A stretch of DNA of 64,000 bases. Origin: Candidatus Moranbacteria bacterium UBA2282 (lineage in GTDB: Bacteria > Patescibacteriota > Minisyncoccia > Moranbacterales > UBA2206). Position numbers and translations under genes: made by a program. Shown piece after piece: positions 56,948-64,000 of this stretch. Every line of letters starts with the position of its first letter. The stretch's first letter is position 1. A model generated the notes under the pieces. It was given only the letters and a program-made list of their open reading frames with translations, ran no database searches and was not told the DNA's origin. The stretch lies in contig DDWQ01000005.1 of assembly GCA_002345745.1 (NCBI GenBank), positions 15,293 to 79,292 on the forward strand. Direction: 5' to 3'.

Positions 56948-58042
56948 ATGAAAAAAATAACACTATTTATATTATTTATATTATTCCTGCCTTTGGTTTC
57001 TTTTGGGCAAGATCAAAAAAAAGCCGTATATTTTTATTCGGAAACTTGTGCGCACTGTGAACAGGTAAATAAATATTTTGAGGAGCAACATATCTATGAG
57101 AAATATGACATTCAAAAAATTGAAGCTTCTGGACCATATAATCTTGATTATCTAAATAAATTTTTTGATGTGTTTAATGTGTCGGTTGAAGAGCGCGGGT
57201 ATCCAGTTATTTTTGTGGCAGACAAAATGATTTATGGCAGTCAGTCAATCATTGATAGTTTTGTTCAAGAAATTGAACAGGTTGATGCATCAGAATTTCC
57301 TACGCCGGAAAAAATAAAACTATCCCTAGGTGAAAAGGGCAATAATATTGCGGATAAGAAAGCTGAAACAAGCATTTCGCTGTCAATCCTGTTTTGGGCG
57401 GCGATAGTGGATGCTATTAATCCGTGTGCTTTTGCTGTTTTGATTCTTCTAGTCGCAACCGTGCTCTCTTCAAAAGGCAAGAAGGAGGGTCTTTTGTCGG
57501 GACTTTTATTTTCTTTGTCAGTCTTTGTTTCATATTTTTTAATGGGACTTGGAATTTATAAAGCTATTGGTGCTTTTAATCTTCCACAAATTTTTTCCAT
57601 TGTTATTGGTGGCATTGCTATTATAATTGGTTTAGCTAACCTAAAGGATTTCTTCTGGTATGGAAAAGGTTTTGTGATGGAAGTTCCTTTTAGTTGGCGA
57701 CCGAAAATGCAGGCTATCATTAAAAGAGTAACCAGTCCCTGGGGAGCAATGGGTGCTGGATTTTTGGTGAGTCTATTTTTGTTGCCATGCACCAGTGGTC
57801 CATATATCGTCATCTTGGGGCTTTTGGCTCAAAAAGAGGATTTAATGCGTTCAATCACATTATTGGCTATTTATAATCTAATCTTCGTTTTGCCAATGAT
57901 TGTTATAACTATCGGAATGTATTTTGGCATTAGAGCAAAAAAATTGGAAAATTGGAGACAGCAGAATATTCGATTGTTACATTTGATAGCTGGTTCAATA
58001 ATGTTATTTATTGGAATTTATCTAATTTATACTTGGATATAG
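56948..58042 (+). CDS. Thioredoxin-like plus DsbD/CcdA-type membrane protein
   Basis: 364 aa. Signal peptide (LFILFILFLPLVSFG), then an exported thioredoxin-like domain with CAHC (YFYSETCAHCEQVNKYF). A DsbD/CcdA-like membrane domain of six or more helices follows, with one conserved Cys in each half (DAINPCAFAVLILL and LLPCTSGPYIVI). It would carry electrons from cytosolic thioredoxin to the outside, where the fused domain reduces disulfides. The trxA and trxB genes follow immediately, making a complete electron path. Confidence 0.87.
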   Translation: MKKITLFILFILFLPLVSFGQDQKKAVYFYSETCAHCEQVNKYFEEQHIYEKYDIQKIEASGPYNLDYLNKFFDVFNVSVEERGYPVIFVADKMIYGSQSIIDSFVQEIEQVDASEFPTPEKIKLSLGEKGNNIADKKAETSISLSILFWAAIVDAINPCAFAVLILLVATVLSSKGKKEGLLSGLLFSLSVFVSYFLMGLGIYKAIGAFNLPQIFSIVIGGIAIIIGLANLKDFFWYGKGFVMEVPFSWRPKMQAIIKRVTSPWGAMGAGFLVSLFLLPCTSGPYIVILGLLAQKEDLMRSITLLAIYNLIFVLPMIVITIGMYFGIRAKKLENWRQQNIRLLHLIAGSIMLFIGIYLIYTWI

Positions 58043-58101
58043 AAAATTAAAATAAGACAAAAATAGGGACCACTAGGATCTATTGAAGTCTAGAAAATAT
58101 T

Positions 58102-58419
58102 ATGGCTATTGAATTTACCGACCAAAATTTTGAACAAGAAGTTCTAAAAAGCGACAAGCCAACTTTGGTCGATTTTTGGGCGCCTTGGTGTGGACCGTGT
58201 CAGACAATGGGACCAATAATTGATCAATTGGCGACTGTGATGGGCGACAAGGTTAAAATCGGCAAAATTAACGTTGATGAAAATCCTGATGTTGCCAGCA
58301 AGCTTGGAATAATGTCTATTCCCGCCATTAAAATTTTCAAAGGTGGTCAAATAGTCGCTGAATTTGTCGGTGTGCAAACACTAGACAGTTTAAAATCTGA
58401 ACTGGAAAAATTGCAATAA
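58102..58419 (+). CDS. trxA: Thioredoxin
   Basis: 105-aa cytosolic thioredoxin with the classical active site FWAPWCGPCQTMGPI and the cis-Pro in IMSIPAIKIF. Normal length. It lies between the DsbD-like gene and thioredoxin reductase and ends with a terminator. It is reduced by TrxB and donates electrons to the membrane transporter and to ribonucleotide reductase-type enzymes. Confidence 0.96.
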   Translation: MAIEFTDQNFEQEVLKSDKPTLVDFWAPWCGPCQTMGPIIDQLATVMGDKVKIGKINVDENPDVASKLGIMSIPAIKIFKGGQIVAEFVGVQTLDSLKSELEKLQ

Positions 58420-58454
58420 ACTTTATATAGCTAGTCGTCTATTTTTACAGAAAT

Positions 58455-58492
58455 CAAAACAACTTCAAATTTTGGGGTTGTTTTGTTTTTTT
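58455..58492 (+). terminator. Intrinsic terminator of trxA
   Basis: CAAAACAAC (58455-58463) and GTTGTTTTG (58477-58485) form a perfect 9-bp stem, followed by TTTTTTT. Confidence 0.9.
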
Positions 58493-58541
58493 GCTACATA
58501 ATGTTAAAATGAAGGTAGCTAAAAGGATAAGAATATAAAAA

Positions 58542-59474
58542 ATGGAAACAGAGAATAAAATTTATGATTTGATTATAATTGGTGCGGGTGCGGCAGGACT
58601 CACGGCTTCTGTTTATGCTTCGCGCTATAAATTAGAACATTTGATTTTTGGCGTAGAGCCAGGTGGACAAATAAACGAAATTCACAGCGTTGAAAATTGG
58701 CCCGGAACCATTGCGATTTCTGGTAGAGATTTGATTAGCAATATGGTGGCTCAGGTTAATAATTTTGGCGTCCAGATTAGAGGTGAATCAATTAGTTCCA
58801 TCAAAAAAAATGAGGCAGAAATTTTTGAAGTGGAGACTGGTAGAGACAAATATTTAGCCAAGGCAATTATATTAGCTATGGGAACGAGTTATAAAAAAAT
58901 GAATATTCCCGGGGAAAAAGAATTTACCGGTAAAGGAGTTTCATATTGTGCTACTTGTGATGCGATGTTTTTTCGCGATAAAATTGTCAGTGTCGTTGGT
59001 GGTGGGAATTCTGCTGTGGTGGTAGCGTTGGAGCTGGCTGATTTTGCTAGTAAGGTCTATCTAATTTCTCGCGGCGAACGATTATCGGCTGATCCAGTGT
59101 GGTTGGATAAGTTAGCTAGTAATCCAAAAATAGAAATTATTAGAGAAACTAATGTTGTTGAAATAAAAGGTGACACTAAAGTAGAAAAAATAATTTTAGA
59201 TAAAACTTTGCCAGATGATAAAACTTTTTTAACAGTTGATGGTGTTTTTATTGAAATTGGCAGTGAGCCAGGAATTGAATTAGCAAGAAAATTAGGTGTG
59301 GAAACCGATGAGCAAAATTTCATCAAGGTTGGTATAGATCAAAGTACAAATGTCTCGGGAGTTTTTGCTGCTGGAGATGTTACTACTGGTTCCAATAAAT
59401 TTCGTCAAATTGTGATGGCGACCGCTGAAGGTGCCTTGGCAGCTAATGGCGTGTATAAAAAATTAAAATTATAA
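58542..59474 (+). CDS. trxB: Thioredoxin-disulfide reductase
   Basis: 310-aa low-molecular-weight flavoprotein. FAD-binding GAGAAGLTASVYASRY, redox-active CATCDAMFFRD and nucleotide-binding VVGGGNSAVVVALELA are visible. The C-terminal FAD motif is GVFAAGDVTTGSNKFRQ. It is downstream of the trxA terminator with its own weak upstream signals, and malic enzyme follows after 4 bp, a possible NAD(P)H source. Confidence 0.95.
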   Translation: METENKIYDLIIIGAGAAGLTASVYASRYKLEHLIFGVEPGGQINEIHSVENWPGTIAISGRDLISNMVAQVNNFGVQIRGESISSIKKNEAEIFEVETGRDKYLAKAIILAMGTSYKKMNIPGEKEFTGKGVSYCATCDAMFFRDKIVSVVGGGNSAVVVALELADFASKVYLISRGERLSADPVWLDKLASNPKIEIIRETNVVEIKGDTKVEKIILDKTLPDDKTFLTVDGVFIEIGSEPGIELARKLGVETDEQNFIKVGIDQSTNVSGVFAAGDVTTGSNKFRQIVMATAEGALAANGVYKKLKL

Positions 59475-59478
59475 AGTT

Positions 59479-60603
59479 ATGAAACCAATTGAACTAGCTA
59501 AAAAATTTGGTGGTCGAATTGAGATCAAAAGTAAGTTCAAATTGACCAAGGATAATTTAGCGGTTTTATATACTCCTGGAGTGGCAGATGTTTGCCGAGC
59601 GATTGCCAAAAACAAAAAACTTTCTACACAATATACTATTCGTAAAAATTGCGTAGCAGTTGTTTCTGACGGCAGTGCCGTTCTTGGATTGGGCAATATT
59701 GGACCTGAGGCCGGACTTCCAGTTATGGAGGGCAAGGCTCTTCTTTTCAAAGAATTAGCTGGCGTAGATGCCTTTCCGATTGTTCTGGCAACCCAAGATG
59801 TGGAAGAAATCATTAAAACGGTGAAATATCTGGAGCCAACTTTTGGTGGCATAAATTTAGAGGATATTTCAGCTCCGCGTTGCTTTGAAATTGAAGAACG
59901 TTTGAAAAAAGAAATGAACATTCCAGTTTTTCATGATGATCAACACGGCACGGCAATTGTTGTTTTGGCTGGGCTTATTAATGCTTTGAAAGTTGCCAAA
60001 AAGGAAATTAAAAAAATAAAAATTGTCATTTCCGGAACTGGTGCAGCTGGCACGGCTATTGCGAAATTGCTTTTGAAATATGGCGCAAAAAATATTATTA
60101 TGGTAGATAGTCAAGGGATTATTTTTAAAGAGCGTTCGGGTGGACTAAATAGTGCCAAAATTGAAATTGTTAAAATAACTAATCCACATAATTTGCAAGG
60201 TACAGTTGAAAGTGCGCTTGAGCAGGCAGATGTATTTATTGGTGTTTCTGCGCCGAATATTTTGCAACACATTCATATTGCGAAAATGAATGATCGGGCG
60301 ATTGTTTTTGCAATGTCTAATCCGACGCCAGAAATTATGCCAGAGGAAGCGAAAAAAGGTGGGGCGTTGATTGTTGCAACTGGGCGTTCAGACTATGCTA
60401 ATCAATTGAATAATGTCTTGGCTTTCCCAGGAATTTTCCGCGGAGCTTTGGATAATGGCGTGAAAAAAATCACTGACGCACATAAATTACAAGTGGCACA
60501 AGCGATTGCCGATTTGATTAAAAAGCCAACTATTGATAAGATAATACCAGAGGCTCTTGACCCACGCGTGGTGAAAGTTGTTTCTGGTGTGTTTAAAAAA
60601 TAA
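59479..60603 (+). CDS. NAD(P)-dependent malic enzyme
   Basis: 374-aa short malic enzyme, oxidatively decarboxylating malate to pyruvate. Landmarks: LYTPGVADVCRAIAKN, VSDGSAVLGLGNIGPEAGLP, the metal/substrate block VFHDDQHGTAIVVLAGL, a Rossmann GTGAAGTAIAKLL and VFAMSNPTPEI. The cofactor acidic residue MVDSQGII suggests NAD preference, but this is uncertain. It starts 4 bp after trxB, so the two are probably co-transcribed. Confidence 0.93.
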   Translation: MKPIELAKKFGGRIEIKSKFKLTKDNLAVLYTPGVADVCRAIAKNKKLSTQYTIRKNCVAVVSDGSAVLGLGNIGPEAGLPVMEGKALLFKELAGVDAFPIVLATQDVEEIIKTVKYLEPTFGGINLEDISAPRCFEIEERLKKEMNIPVFHDDQHGTAIVVLAGLINALKVAKKEIKKIKIVISGTGAAGTAIAKLLLKYGAKNIIMVDSQGIIFKERSGGLNSAKIEIVKITNPHNLQGTVESALEQADVFIGVSAPNILQHIHIAKMNDRAIVFAMSNPTPEIMPEEAKKGGALIVATGRSDYANQLNNVLAFPGIFRGALDNGVKKITDAHKLQVAQAIADLIKKPTIDKIIPEALDPRVVKVVSGVFKK

Positions 60604-60699
60604 TAAAAACCTACGAACATACAAATTAATACAAAAATACAAAATTTAATTTTTTTGTAAATTTGTACTTTTGTAATAATTCGTAATTTTGTAGAATTT
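60604..60699. repeat. ACAAATT/TTTGTAAAT repeat spacer before yjbQ
   Basis: Units such as TACAAATTAATACAAAAATAC followed by their complements (TTTGTAAATTTGTACTTTTG) give a loosely inverted AT-rich spacer. Related to other low-complexity spacers of the window. Confidence 0.5.
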
Positions 60700-61140
60700 A
60701 TGAAAATATACAAACAAAAAATAAAATTAAAAAGCACAACCCAAATAGAATTTATTGATATTACTGATAGGGTTGCAGAAATAGTTGATAATTCCGGTGT
60801 ACGAGAAGGACAAGTTCTAGTTTATTCTGCACACACCTCCGCTAGTGTTATTATCAATCACAACGAAACAATGCTTATTCAGGATTTTATGCGCGTATTG
60901 TATCGGATAGTTCCGCTAAATGACCAATATGCCCATGATATATTTGAACTTAACAAGTCGCATAAATCTGATGGTCGCAGTAATGGACATTCACATTGTA
61001 AGAGTATGTTATTAGGTATTAGCGAAACTATTCCAATCGAAAGAAATAAAATGATTTTAACGGAGAAGCAAAATATTCTTTTTGTGGAAATGGACGGTGC
61101 TCGAACTAGGGATATAATTGTGCAAGTTATGGGTTTATAG
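60700..61140 (+). CDS. yjbQ: YjbQ-family protein (UPF0047)
   Basis: 146 aa. Family blocks VYSAHTSASVIINHNE and HSHCKSMLLGISETIPIE (His cluster likely binding metal) and the end FVEMDGARTRDIIVQVMG. YjbQ proteins have weak thiamine-phosphate synthase activity in some bacteria; the physiological role is open. The length is normal. pcm starts 5 bp downstream. Confidence 0.92.
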   Translation: MKIYKQKIKLKSTTQIEFIDITDRVAEIVDNSGVREGQVLVYSAHTSASVIINHNETMLIQDFMRVLYRIVPLNDQYAHDIFELNKSHKSDGRSNGHSHCKSMLLGISETIPIERNKMILTEKQNILFVEMDGARTRDIIVQVMGL

Positions 61141-61144
61141 AAAA

Positions 61145-61768
61145 ATGAGTAAATTAACGAATGACTTAATCCGATTTGGCTATCTTGAAACAGATGCAAT
61201 CATCGAAGCTTTTGAACGTATAAATAGAATTGAGTTTGTGCGGAAAGAGATGGAGCTTCAAGCAAATGTTGATGTAGCTCTACCAATTGGCTGTGGACAA
61301 ACCATTTCACAACCGCTTGTGGTAGTATTTATGTTGGAATTGTTGGATCCGCAAGAGGGGCAAAAAATAATGGATGTGGGAAGTGGATCAGGTTGGACTA
61401 CGGCATTATTGTCGGATATTGTCGGACAAAAAGGTAAGATTATTTCTCTTGAAATAATTGAGGAGTTATTAAAAGTTGGTGAGAAAAACGTAGATAAATT
61501 CGGATTTGTGAAAAATGGAATAGCTGAATTTTATAATGTCGATGGTAATGATGGCTTTCCAACACAAGCTCCATATGATCGCATTCTTGTTTCGGCTTCA
61601 GCGGCCTGTAAAATTCCACCAGCACTCAAGGAACAGCTTGCTGTTGGCGGAAAAATGGTATTGCCTGTTCAAAATAGCATAGTTTATATCGAGAAAATAT
61701 CCAAGGATAATTTTTTTGAAGAAAAATTTCCAGGTTTTACTTTTGTTCCATTAATTTCTAGTCGATAA
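61145..61768 (+). CDS. pcm: Protein-L-isoaspartate O-methyltransferase
   Basis: 207-aa AdoMet methyltransferase repairing isoaspartyl residues. Blocks: IGCGQTISQPLVVVFMLELL, the AdoMet site IMDVGSGSGWTTALL, YDRILVSASAACKIP and GGKMVLPVQ. The start at 61145 is preferred over 61118 because the extra nine residues overlap the yjbQ end. mltG follows closely. Confidence 0.93.
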   Translation: MSKLTNDLIRFGYLETDAIIEAFERINRIEFVRKEMELQANVDVALPIGCGQTISQPLVVVFMLELLDPQEGQKIMDVGSGSGWTTALLSDIVGQKGKIISLEIIEELLKVGEKNVDKFGFVKNGIAEFYNVDGNDGFPTQAPYDRILVSASAACKIPPALKEQLAVGGKMVLPVQNSIVYIEKISKDNFFEEKFPGFTFVPLISSR

Positions 61769-61775
61769 ATATCCA

Positions 61776-62783
61776 ATGAAAAGAAGAATTATTTTTTCAA
61801 TGATTATAGTAGCTACTATTGTGGGTGGTTTTTTTTATGTTCGTGCACAGATATATTTTTCTCATGGTGATAAGAACCAAAATGTTATTTTTGAAATTAA
61901 AAAAGGCGAAGGCAATGCTCAAATTGCTGATAATCTTGAAAGGGATGGAATTATTTCTTGGAAACTTTATTTTTTGGCTTATTTAAAATCACAGGATTTG
62001 CTGAATAAGATTTATCCGGGTGAGTATTTATTAAATGGTGATATGACAATTCCGGAAATAGTCATAGTCATTACTGATTCCAAAAAAGTTTTTGAGAAAG
62101 TTCTTTTTAAAGAAGGCTGGGTGGCAACGCAGATGGCGGAAGAATTGCAACTGCACGGATTTGATGGTGATGCATTTTTAGCAATTGTAAATAATCCATC
62201 TAAAGAGTTAGTTAATCAATTTAGTGTGTTCACGGATAAGCCGGAGATTGCAACTTTGGAAGGATATCTTTTCCCTGATACTTATTATTTTGCACAAGAG
62301 TCAACTCCGGAAGGAATTGTCAAAAAAATTCTTAATAATACTGAAACAAAAATAGACGGTGATTTACGAGCTGAAATAAAAAAACAACAAAAAACAATTT
62401 TTGATGTGATTATAATGGCGAGCATTGTGGAGCGAGAGGTTAGCAGTGAAGAAGACCGAGCCATCGTTAGTGGACTTTTTTGGAATCGTTTAGTAATCGG
62501 GCAGGCATTGCAAAGCGATGCAACACTTTCTTATATCTTTAATGATAAGCGTGGAGCTCATAATTTAACCCAAACTAAAGTTGACTCGCCGTATAATACC
62601 TATGCTAATAGTGGCTTACCAATCGGTCCAGTTTCTAATCCTGGGCTCTCAGCTATTAAAGCAGCAATTTATCCAAAGAGTTCCCAGTATAATTATTTTT
62701 TAAGCGACCCAGAAACAGGTCAGACAATTTTCTCTAAAACATTCGAGGAACACGTGGAGAATAAGTTTAAATATGGACTATAG
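61776..62783 (+). CDS. mltG: Endolytic transglycosylase MltG
   Basis: 335 aa. An N-terminal TM helix (IIFSMIIVATIVGGFFYVRA) is followed by a LysM-like region and the YceG catalytic domain. That domain contains LEGYLFPDTYYF, the catalytic Glu in MASIVEREVSSEEDR, LQSDATLSYIFND, DSPYNTYANSGLPIGPVSNPG and the end FLSDPETGQTIFSKTFEEH. It cuts nascent glycan strands and sets their length. It ends about 160 bp before the last gene. Confidence 0.94.
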   Translation: MKRRIIFSMIIVATIVGGFFYVRAQIYFSHGDKNQNVIFEIKKGEGNAQIADNLERDGIISWKLYFLAYLKSQDLLNKIYPGEYLLNGDMTIPEIVIVITDSKKVFEKVLFKEGWVATQMAEELQLHGFDGDAFLAIVNNPSKELVNQFSVFTDKPEIATLEGYLFPDTYYFAQESTPEGIVKKILNNTETKIDGDLRAEIKKQQKTIFDVIIMASIVEREVSSEEDRAIVSGLFWNRLVIGQALQSDATLSYIFNDKRGAHNLTQTKVDSPYNTYANSGLPIGPVSNPGLSAIKAAIYPKSSQYNYFLSDPETGQTIFSKTFEEHVENKFKYGL

Positions 62784-62885
62784 CCATATGGCGTATAGTT
62801 TTTATTTTTTTGTAGAAAAAAGATCTATTTAGCATAGCTTTGTTTGCGTAAAATTTTAAGCAACGTCGGGTAATTTATGTAACTC

Positions 62886-62915
62886 TTGACAAAAGTATCC
62901 ATTATGTGATAATAT
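62886..62915 (+). promoter_or_regulatory. Promoter of the sigma-like/HARE-HTH gene
   Basis: TTGACA (62886-62891) with GATAAT (62908-62913, 16-bp spacer) or TAATAT (62910-62915, 18-bp spacer). Confidence 0.65.
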
Positions 62916-62945
62916 GATTTGAGCTAAAAAATCTAATAATCACAT

Positions 62946-64000
62946 ATGAAAAAAGAGATTCAAATAAATGAAAATATAGCAAAAAAAGCTAATCCAAGCT
63001 TTTTTGAATTGGCTAGCGAACTTCTAACCAACTTGCCACAACGTTCTCAAGAGATTGTGAAAAAGAGATTTGGTTTGTTGGATGGGAAGACGGAAACATT
63101 AGAAAAGATTGGGAAGGATTATGATATAACTCGCGAAAGAGTGCGACAGATAATCACTGATTCAATTAAAAAAATTTCCAAATATTCAGATATGGATATT
63201 TTCAGGGCAGCTGAAGAAAAAATAATTTTGGCAATCGGTCAAAGAAATGGTATAATAAGTGAGGAGAAATTAATTAAGAATCTTGGCTTTGCTCATCCAG
63301 GAGAGGCTAGTTCGGTTATTTTTTTTGCTACTTGTTCTAGTAAGATTATCGAAATTGAAGAAAAAGGAACAGTAAAAAAATCACGAGCACTTTCAGGTGA
63401 CATTCTCATCAAAGTGATGGACATCGCTGATTTGGCTAAAACAGTTTTAAACTTATCTGGTTCACCACTGACTGATGATGAAATAACTAAACGCATAATC
63501 AAGAAGAAGAGCGAATTAAGCAAGGATGAAGTTTTGAATTTTTTGAGCATATTATCAAATATATCGAAAAATAAATTTGGTAAGTGGGGATTTTCTAATT
63601 GGATGGAGATTAATCCCAAAGGAACACGTGAGCGAATTTATTTGGTTATGAAGGAGCATAAAAAGCCACTACATTTCACTAGAATCGCAAAGATTATTGA
63701 TGATCTCGGAATTAGCAAAAGAAAATCACATCCGCAAACAGTACATAATGAATTGATTAAAGACGAAAGATTTGTCTTGATTGGCAGAGGTATCTATGCT
63801 CTTCGTGAATGGGGTTATTCTCCGGGAGCTGTCAAAGATGTGCTAGAAGAAATTTTGCGAAAAAGTGGCAAACATATGTCCAAGGAAGAAATTTTAACGG
63901 AAATAGAAAAATTTAGAAAAGTTAAAAAAACGACGGTTATGATAAATCTAAATAATAATATTAAATTTATCAAGCATGGTGATAAATATGCATTGAAAGC
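62946..64000 (+). CDS. Sigma region 4-like plus HARE-HTH regulator, 3' end outside window
   Basis: 351 codons are visible and the frame is open at the right edge. The N-terminal 85 residues contain a sigma-70 region 4-like helix-turn-helix (LEKIGKDYDITRERVRQI), here without regions 2-3. Further along, LVMKEHKKPLHFTRIAKIID and FVLIGRGIYALREWGY match a HARE-HTH domain as in the RNA polymerase delta subunit. A second one begins at LEEILRKSGKHMSKEEIL. Proteins of this layout recur in CPR genomes (recalled, not searched) and probably act on RNA polymerase. Confidence 0.78.
   Translation, partial: MKKEIQINENIAKKANPSFFELASELLTNLPQRSQEIVKKRFGLLDGKTETLEKIGKDYDITRERVRQIITDSIKKISKYSDMDIFRAAEEKIILAIGQRNGIISEEKLIKNLGFAHPGEASSVIFFATCSSKIIEIEEKGTVKKSRALSGDILIKVMDIADLAKTVLNLSGSPLTDDEITKRIIKKKSELSKDEVLNFLSILSNISKNKFGKWGFSNWMEINPKGTRERIYLVMKEHKKPLHFTRIAKIIDDLGISKRKSHPQTVHNELIKDERFVLIGRGIYALREWGYSPGAVKDVLEEILRKSGKHMSKEEILTEIEKFRKVKKTTVMINLNNNIKFIKHGDKYALK

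Overview
The window looks like a chromosome segment of a Patescibacteria (CPR) bacterium, most like the Parcubacteria/Moranbacteria type. This is inferred from AT-rich DNA, single-copy housekeeping genes in short operons, mostly no Shine-Dalgarno motif before core genes, low-complexity repeats inserted in frame into core genes, secreted proteins with GYAWSENxGWI repeats, and a sigma-like HARE-HTH regulator. No rRNA or phylogenetic marker set was tested, so the rank is an inference.

Layout. 1-9.5 kb: end of gatB, then miaA, miaB, thrS and dnaE on the minus strand. A candidate T-box leader precedes thrS and an unidentified structured RNA precedes dnaE. 10-16.3 kb: rnhB, then a diversity-generating retroelement (DGR). 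The DGR has a secreted target protein whose last 41 codons are the variable repeat, a GxxExxY gene flanked by 43-bp repeats, avd, the template repeat, and the reverse transcriptase on the opposite strand. All 18 differences between variable and template repeat lie at template adenines. 16.3-23.6 kb: a HEPN/MNT pair, a cell-surface repeat protein, rpmF, nusB, rnc, a short SMC with no visible hinge, and a broken rhuM. 23.7-32.4 kb: a secreted LCAT-like hydrolase and a type III restriction-modification operon. 32.7-37.5 kb: rpsP, rplJ-rplL behind an L10 leader, a SulP transporter and a phospholipase D-like synthase.

37.6-40.2 kb and a few isolated loci (3.4, 9.8 and 43.8-44.5 kb) hold genes of a different style: strong SD sequences, near-consensus sigma-70 promoters and tight terminators. 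Among them is an MlaA-type lipoprotein, unexpected in this lineage. 40.4-46.4 kb: tRNA-Gln, dnaX, a GtrA protein, a ClpP-like protease, a C39-like peptidase and a phage-type antirepressor. 46.7-52 kb: division and wall cluster mraZ-rsmH-ftsL-ftsI-murF.

52-55 kb: an unusual tRNA-Glu(CTC) array. One intact gene lies beside two copies whose D-loops carry GC-rich palindromic inserts of 129 bp (nested) and 45 bp. A small GIY-YIG nuclease gene sits between the truncated copy and the intact one. 52.8-64 kb: lepB, a PH-domain membrane protein, a polyprenyl synthase and uppS (lipid carrier supply), a DsbD-like/thioredoxin/thioredoxin reductase redox set, malic enzyme, yjbQ, pcm, mltG, and the start of the sigma-like regulator cut by the right edge.

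The strongest candidates for unusual biology are the DGR with its inverted RT, the palindrome-interrupted tRNA-Glu array with its GIY-YIG gene, and the in-frame repeat insertions in tRNA-modification genes.
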